From contig JAODUP010000445.1 in the NCBI GenBank assembly GCA_025642065.1, forward strand, positions 124,001-188,000: a stretch of DNA of 64,000 nt, given 5' to 3'. How positions within the stretch are numbered: the first letter of the stretch is position 1; every line of letters starts with the position of its first letter. Positions 59,201 to 64,000 of this stretch are shown piece after piece. Position numbers and translations under genes: made by a program. The stretch is from Paralvinella palmiformis (Eukaryota; Annelida; Polychaeta; Terebellida; Alvinellidae). The notes beneath the pieces were generated by a model. It did no database searches. It had not been told where the DNA came from and was given only the letters and a program-made list of their open reading frames with translations.

Positions 59201-60439
59201 TTGGCGATCAGATAATTTAGATGAGATGAATTAATTGCCAACAATATTTTCCAATTACTGAAAAAAGTTTATAATTATTATGGTGGGGTTCAACCTCATG
59301 ATCTTTGGTTAAATGCTAAACACTCATTTTGACTTTACTACTGCATGAAGTATTTGGGTATAGGGCTGCTCTGATTATGAAATAGATTCATATCTGATCC
59401 TAAATTTTGGGTACAGTGTAACTGACAGTTGATGTATACAAAAATAATAAACCATTTCTGGTTGTTTTGGTTGTTTGAAATGTAAAATTTTGGTGCTTTG
59501 ATACTTGTTGGGTGATGACAAATGTAGTGTGAAATTTGCTTTAAATCATTGCAACAATATAATCCTGTGAATCGACTATGATACATATTGCAAGATATCT
59601 CAATTCGAATGATATCCAAAAATATATGGAATACTATGACTGTGACTGTGAGGTTTTCCGATAGTCTGGCAGGTTTGTAAAATAAATAACAAAAAGTGAT
59701 AACCTAAACTAAAGCCTCTAACGCTAAGTGCTATTGTCATTTTGCAATAAAACAACAATTCTACAATTGTAGCCAAGTGAATTGGGAAAAACGTGGTTTG
59801 TGTTTTGTGTGAAAGCTTTTCATCCCCGCTACTCACTCACTCACTCACTCACTCAGATAAATCTCGTGCTTTAATTTCAGAATATTCTAGCCAATGGAAG
59901 TTCAGAGATCAGTAATTCCCATTTACAATCAATGAACATGTGTCTCCATGACCTACTTCATCTGTGGTTCTCTGTCGGATTCCTACATTTGGAGAGGATC
60001 ACGTGGCAGTCACCAGGTGACATGTTACAAAAGGTTTGTCTACTGTTTTATAACCACCCTCATCAATCAAAGTGGTTCAGTAGTTAGAATTGTAGACAAG
60101 AAAATGGGAGCCTAGGTCCTGAGATCAATTCCACCCACTGATTTTGCCACTGATTTACTGAGCCCCAAATAAGTATCTGTTTGGGTGGTGATAGATTATT
60201 GTATGGATTGGATTGTACACTGATAAATGGCTGTTATAGATAGGATACCACCCAGGGACTTGGTGTAGATGCTAGTTTGTACATGTTTATATGATTAAAA
60301 AAAGGAAATATTGCATTTGTATAGTGGATCCCAATCATATTTAATATATGAAAGGAACATTAAAAACTATTGTGTGTACAAGGATATACGCATATGCTTA
60401 AACTATATCCTACATTACTTCTGGAAACATGCTATTTCC

Positions 60440-60475
<36 letters not shown>

Positions 60476-63400
60476 GTGTGTGTGTGTGTGTGTGTGTGTG
60501 AACAAATCCTCATTGTCATTTATGTTATTATTACAGCTATATTTAACAGATTTCTTGTTTTAAACTCACCTTTATCAATTTGTTGTTAAAATGTTCCACT
60601 GTAATTTGCTATCATTTCCACCAATTCTAAACCAATTATATAATTTTATCCTTTAAAGCATCACAGATCTGACATGTTTAACAACCTTCAATTAATATTT
60701 GGGTTCTCTCCTTATTTCTTGTTATGTACTATTTTTATAGTTAAAATGAAACATGTCTATTGCTACAGATATAGTCATTGAAAACATTAATCAATGAACA
60801 ATAAAATTGTATACCACTCTAATCATATATCAGCTGATGATGATATCATTAAGATGTATCATTTGTTTAATAAGTGCATTGAGGGGGAATTCAGGTTTAA
60901 CATTATTTAAATTAATCTTTCATTGGGATTAAGTATGTGTGGCATAGAATTCTATATTTTGTTATACTTTTATTTGAAGATCTCCGAGTATGAAGCTGTC
61001 CATCCGATTAGAAACTATACAGACTTAATGCGTCGGGTCGGCTCGTATAGAAGATGTTTCATTTTTATGCACAATAGTATGCCACGTGAACCTGTGGTTG
61101 TTCTCCATACGGCACTGACTACAGAAATTTCCAATAGTATACAGGTAATTAGGTGATGAACCCATGCATGGTGAACTGCTCAACTGTTTCCTTAGTTACA
61201 GAGGTGCATGCATTCACACGTCTATACACATCTGTACATAGCACCAGGAATTTGGAAATACACAACTTTGTCTATGAGAATAGACAACTGACTATCACCG
61301 TTACATGTCATCTCTCGAGTCCAGTTCTGAAATGATTTGTTAGGAACCATTGTAAACATGTGCCACATCTAATTCTTGTATCACAAACGCATATCTCCTA
61401 GCTAAACGTACTCAGATTATTACTATATCTTTGAGTGTTTGTGATTATTTGTAGGATATAGTAACAAGAAATAGACTTGGCGAAGAGAATAATGGCGGTG
61501 TAACAACAGATCTGAAGGAAGATCCAGAACGTATCAAGTGTGCCATATTCTATTCTATAACATCCACTCAGAGGGGTAAGATCGTTATCATTTTTACAGT
61601 TATCACTCTTCGTTCGAGACCATTTGACTTTTGATTCACGAACCTGTTCACTAAATGCTTAGTTGCAGAAATTTGATGCTTACAAGTGTGATTCGTTGTA
61701 GGTTTACAGGGTGTAGAACTTGGTAACTACCTAATCAGGAGTGTGGTGAGGGAATTACTTGCAGAATTTCCGAAGATGAATCAGTTTTCTAGTCTGTCAC
61801 CTATTCCAGGTTTTAAAGACTGGCTCATGAAGGAAATTGTTGTCTACATGCGCTTAAAAGGTGAGTTGACAGTTTAATTTTTGTTTACTTTTCTTTCTCT
61901 CTCTATCTGTCTATCTCTCTCTCTCTCTCTCTCTCTTGTTCCATGTTCACAAATGTGGATCAGATTATCCCATTTAATGCAGTTAAGTAGCTACTTATCA
62001 CTTGGTATATGGGGCGCCTCTGTGGTTTAGCGGTAGCGTGTTGGACCACAGATCACTACCCGTGTTCGAATCTCGGCGTGGGCATACCTGAAGGTTGTTT
62101 CGTCTTTGACTTCTCTTCATTACCTTTGGAGGTCGCTCGGCCCATTTAACCTACCATGTGCACAAAAGTGGCCGTAAAACATCAATCATCATCATCTTGG
62201 TTATATGGAACCTAATATCACAGGCATACCTCATGACATTTATAAATATTAGCAACCATAATTAACACAATGCACAATGTTTCAGTATTTATTTGACACC
62301 CTGACAGGCACAATTTTACCTTCAGCATGTAATATAACAGATCATTTCTGTGTGTAGGTTCAGGAGAACACCCAGAACAGACACTTTTTCTGCCAGATGA
62401 GCTAAGAACATTAGAGAAGGTCTTTGTCTGTCAGTCACACAATTTATTTGACAGTCTACTCAAGGCATTAAAGAACAACGGCTGGTTCGGTGAGCCACCA
62501 ATAGTAGAAGCTCTTCGTGCTCCACTGATGCGTATTTGTGCCCGATATCTTTATGTGGAGAAAAGAAGAGGTTATGCGCTCAACTTAGTTGGTGAGTTCT
62601 TGAAGAAATCATATTCATTAGATTATATTCAGAGGATATCATCTGATAACAAGCTCTGCTTATTAGCAGATTCAATATAAATGGCTGAGAAATGATTCAA
62701 ATATGACAGTAAATTGAAATGAGAAACTGAAAATCTTCACCACGTAAGGAGCATATTTCTGGTTCACAAGGTTGTAGATGTGCTATCCTTTCTCAGTTTT
62801 TCATGGTTGTGAGATCAATCACTGCAAATACTACTCTAAGCACACACATATTCAACAGAAGGTGCTGCTATGTTGCAAGGCCCAATATACAAATGATAAA
62901 ATCACACCTGTAGATCTAAACCATAATATTATGCATACCAAGTATAATAAATACTGTACTGTTCAGAAGTGGAAACTAATTTTATGAAGTTATCATTTAA
63001 ATGAAAATATTTGTATATTTTGATTTGACAACAGTGAGCTAATAGAATCAATTTATTTTATTGGGTCGATTGCAAAAGGTAAGCACCTATAAATAACAAA
63101 TTTAAAGTGCTGCCTTTATAAATTAGTTTTTGTTGCCCTTCATAATTATAATGCTTTACTCTAAACAAAAACTTCTAATTCTGGTGTAATGTTCACCTTG
63201 ACACCTATAACTTTTATATTATGAAGTATGTGGAATAATTACTTTGTACTATTTTTAGAGAAATCATGATTATTGGAACCAGAATCTTTCCTCTTCAGCT
63301 AATTTCCACTTAAGGAATGGTGCTGTGATGTGGAGACTAAATTGGCTGGCCGATACGTCGCCACGAGGACTCGGTGCTTCGTGTGGGCTGATGGTGAACT

Positions 63401-63516
63401 ATCGCTACTATCTGGACAAGACAGAGGAGTATAGTAAAAACTACATCGAGAAACACGAAATTGTTGCTTCGGAAGAAATACACAAGCTAGTCACAGAATC
63501 TCCAAATAATTCTTAG
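50231..63516 (+). CDS. MLYCD: MLYCD, malonyl-CoA decarboxylase, 10 exons
   Basis: Exons 50231-50260, 52343-52480, 53490-53630, 57761-57901, 59881-60033, 60980-61144, 61455-61575, 61702-61860, 62358-62591 and 63299-63516 join in phase to 499 residues (human 493). The enzyme converts malonyl-CoA to acetyl-CoA and CO2, relieving inhibition of fatty-acid import into mitochondria. Family blocks include [40 protein letters not shown] and [19 protein letters not shown]. The catalytic Ser is in [10 protein letters not shown] (residue 329) and the catalytic His in [10 protein letters not shown] (residue 431), equivalent to human Ser329 and His423. The protein ends SPNNS rather than the peroxisomal SKL, and the predicted N-terminus [10 protein letters not shown] does not look like a mitochondrial leader. 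Confidence 0.95.
50265..52340 (+). other. MLYCD intron 1
   Basis: TC and TG microsatellite at 50385-50445. Otherwise AT-rich intron; open frames such as 51721-52038 on the other strand have no recognisable product. Confidence 0.6.
52343..52480 (+). CDS. MLYCD: MLYCD exon 2
   Basis: 46 codons: [20 protein letters not shown] to [16 protein letters not shown]. Acceptor CTATTACAG, donor GAT/GTAAGC. Corresponds to the poorly conserved N-terminal helical region. Confidence 0.88.
52485..53488 (+). other. MLYCD intron 2
   Basis: AT-rich; 53000-53310 is GC-richer and repeat-like but not assignable. Confidence 0.5.
53490..53630 (+). CDS. MLYCD: MLYCD exon 3
   Basis: 47 codons: [40 protein letters not shown]. 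Acceptor ATTTTCAG, donor CAG/GTAAAT. Confidence 0.92.
53705..54000 (-). repeat. LINE 3'-end fragment in MLYCD intron 3
   Basis: Read in reverse it ends with GGTGCTATATAAAATACC and an ATT-rich tail (53712-53765), the same type of 3' end as the LINE at 29965 and the SINE at 45495. Upstream coding remnants are too weak to read. Confidence 0.55.
54050..54078. repeat. TAG trinucleotide microsatellite
   Basis: Continuous TAG repeats following TACTACTAC. Confidence 0.9.
54080..55580 (+). other. MLYCD intron 3, middle part
   Basis: AT-rich intron, GT run at about 55258-55280. Nothing else recognised. Confidence 0.5.
55585..56510 (+). pseudogene. 5'-truncated L2/CR1-like LINE in MLYCD intron 3
   Basis: Begins within reverse transcriptase just after the position of the catalytic YADD ([20 protein letters not shown]), continues [20 protein letters not shown], then after one stop at 56023 [20 protein letters not shown] and [20 protein letters not shown] to the end TAA near 56372. 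The 3' untranslated region and ATT-repeat tail run to 56510. Only one stop breaks the frame, so it is one of the younger LINE copies. 5' truncation is typical of target-primed reverse transcription. Confidence 0.9.
56520..57755 (+). other. MLYCD intron 3, distal part
   Basis: AT-rich, GT run at 57695-57715. No feature recognised. Confidence 0.5.
57761..57901 (+). CDS. MLYCD: MLYCD exon 4
   Basis: 47 codons with [20 protein letters not shown] and [20 protein letters not shown], strongly conserved in the family. Acceptor CTCTCTTAG, donor TTG/GTTTGT. Confidence 0.96.
58120..58590 (-). pseudogene. LINE C-terminal fragment in MLYCD intron 4
   Basis: On the minus strand: [35 protein letters not shown], stop, then [20 protein letters not shown]. 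These are the closing motifs of CR1/L2-type reverse transcriptase ORFs. It ends in an AATAAT tract at 58127-58143, the tail. Confidence 0.8.
58600..59875 (+). other. MLYCD intron 4, distal part
   Basis: AT-rich. An ACTC tetranucleotide run lies at 59829-59856, just upstream of the exon 5 acceptor. Confidence 0.5.
59881..60033 (+). CDS. MLYCD: MLYCD exon 5
   Basis: 51 codons: [40 protein letters not shown]. Acceptor TTAATTTCAG, donor AAG/GTTTGT. Confidence 0.94.
60040..60975 (+). other. MLYCD intron 5
   Basis: A degenerate tRNA-like SINE head may lie at 60063-60130 (GTTCAGTAGTTAGAATTGTA). AT/GT microsatellite at 60443-60500. Confidence 0.5.
60980..61144 (+). CDS. MLYCD: MLYCD exon 6
   Basis: 55 codons: [54 protein letters not shown]. 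Acceptor TATTTGAAG (weak pyrimidine tract), donor CAG/GTAATT. Confidence 0.94.
61455..61575 (+). CDS. MLYCD: MLYCD exon 7
   Basis: [20 protein letters not shown] then [15 protein letters not shown]; ends with one base of the shared Gly codon. Acceptor ATTTGTAG, donor AGGG/GTAAGA. Confidence 0.94.
61702..61860 (+). CDS. MLYCD: MLYCD exon 8 (catalytic serine)
   Basis: [20 protein letters not shown] then [20 protein letters not shown]. Ser329 of the predicted protein is the expected catalytic Ser. Acceptor GTTGTAG, donor AAAAG/GTGAGT, phase 1. Confidence 0.96.
62011..62195 (+). repeat. SINE family A copy in MLYCD intron 8
   Basis: Flanks CTTGGTATATGG (62001-62012) and CTTGGTTATATGG (62196-62208) match apart from one inserted base. 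Same orientation as the gene. Head GGCGCCTCTGTGGTTTAGCG; a few bases are missing after CACTACC. Confidence 0.9.
62358..62591 (+). CDS. MLYCD: MLYCD exon 9
   Basis: [57 protein letters not shown]. Acceptor TGTGTAG, donor GTTG/GTGAGT, phase 1. Confidence 0.94.
62595..63297 (+). other. MLYCD intron 9
   Basis: AT-rich intron; a 69-codon open frame at 62778-62987 has no recognisable product. Confidence 0.6.
63299..63516 (+). CDS. MLYCD: MLYCD exon 10 (catalytic histidine, C-terminus)
   Basis: [40 protein letters not shown], ending [11 protein letters not shown] and TAG. Acceptor CCTCTTCAG. The His in NFHLRNGA is the expected catalytic His. Confidence 0.96.
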
Positions 63517-64000
63517 CTGCTCACGTGTCAGGATCTCGTTGCTTTGGTGACTGCAGTCAGGTTGTTCATGTACATGCACTGATCATAACAATGTAATATA
63601 TAGTGTGTTAATTTACTATTTTGTATAATGTATTTCATATTTTGAGATTGAGGAATGTACCTCTTGTTCTCGTGTGATTCCAAGTCTCACTTTACACATT
63701 GCCAGCACGTCGAGTTTGACGTGTTGTCCTAATATGTGAAACTGTTGCACACAGATCCCATACTTTGCTAAATATTTATTAACTCTCTAATGGGATTATC
63801 CACTTGCAACAGTCATAGGCCAGTATTTGATGTGGTTATGTGAGGTCAACTTTGCAGGTAGCACATTCCAGATTAATCATAAATTTTCAAAATATAAATC
63901 TAGCTCTATGACCTGTAAATATTGTATAGCAGTTATATATATATATATATATAAATGAATACCTTTGAATAGTTGGAAAAATTTTATCATCTGCTGATTT
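63517..64000 (+). other. MLYCD 3' untranslated/flanking region
   Basis: AT-rich. No canonical AATAAA was seen before the window ends; a TA run lies at 63935-63953. Confidence 0.6.

Noticed and set aside
2880..62195. Repeated ~185-bp units as a CRISPR array or as tRNA genes
   Set aside because: Copies are dispersed in both orientations with kilobase gaps and target-site duplications, and the heads do not fold into a complete cloverleaf. They are SINEs.

Overview
The window is animal nuclear DNA: strongly AT-rich, with long introns, canonical GT-AG splice sites and a heavy load of degraded transposons. The repeat style (tRNA-headed SINEs, CR1/L2-like LINE tails ending in ATT repeats, GAGTGAGTGAGT runs) and the proteins point to a lophotrochozoan, most likely a mollusc. 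That placement is an inference from composition and protein resemblance; no search was run. No bacterial, plasmid or viral genes are visible. Three protein-coding genes can be reconstructed across their introns with consistent splice phases. (1) Plus strand, 17636-23899: a 738-residue ankyrin-repeat protein ending in a SOCS box, probably a substrate adaptor for a cullin-5 ubiquitin ligase. (2) Minus strand, 32925 down to 25370: PDSS2, the non-catalytic subunit of the polyprenyl diphosphate synthase that makes the coenzyme Q side chain, in six exons and 397 residues. (3) Plus strand, 50231-63516: MLYCD, malonyl-CoA decarboxylase, in ten exons and 499 residues, with the catalytic Ser and His conserved but without a recognisable mitochondrial leader or C-terminal SKL. 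Genes 1 and 2 are convergent, with about 1.5 kb between their stop codons. Nothing in the sequence suggests the three genes form a functional unit. Layout: 1-2880 AT-rich sequence without a gene; 2880-7730 SINEs plus two different decayed hAT transposases; 9270-10560 a decayed LINE; 10560-15200 mixed repeats; 15200-17660 CpG-richer promoter zone and first coding exon of the ankyrin gene; 21474-23899 its main exons; 25370-32925 PDSS2, whose introns hold a SINE, a LINE tail and an unfamiliar inverted-repeat element; 33500-38820 two minus-strand LINE remnants; 38820-49840 intergenic DNA with a well-bounded 999-bp hAT-type non-autonomous element, two palindromes, SINEs and microsatellites; 49840-63516 MLYCD; 63517-64000 its 3' flank. 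The most noteworthy items are mobile-element structures rather than a new gene system: a tRNA-headed SINE family with about eleven copies and clear target-site duplications, a 999-bp hAT-type element carrying a 23-bp minisatellite, and a roughly 1.2-kb element whose ends consist of 22-bp subterminal repeats.
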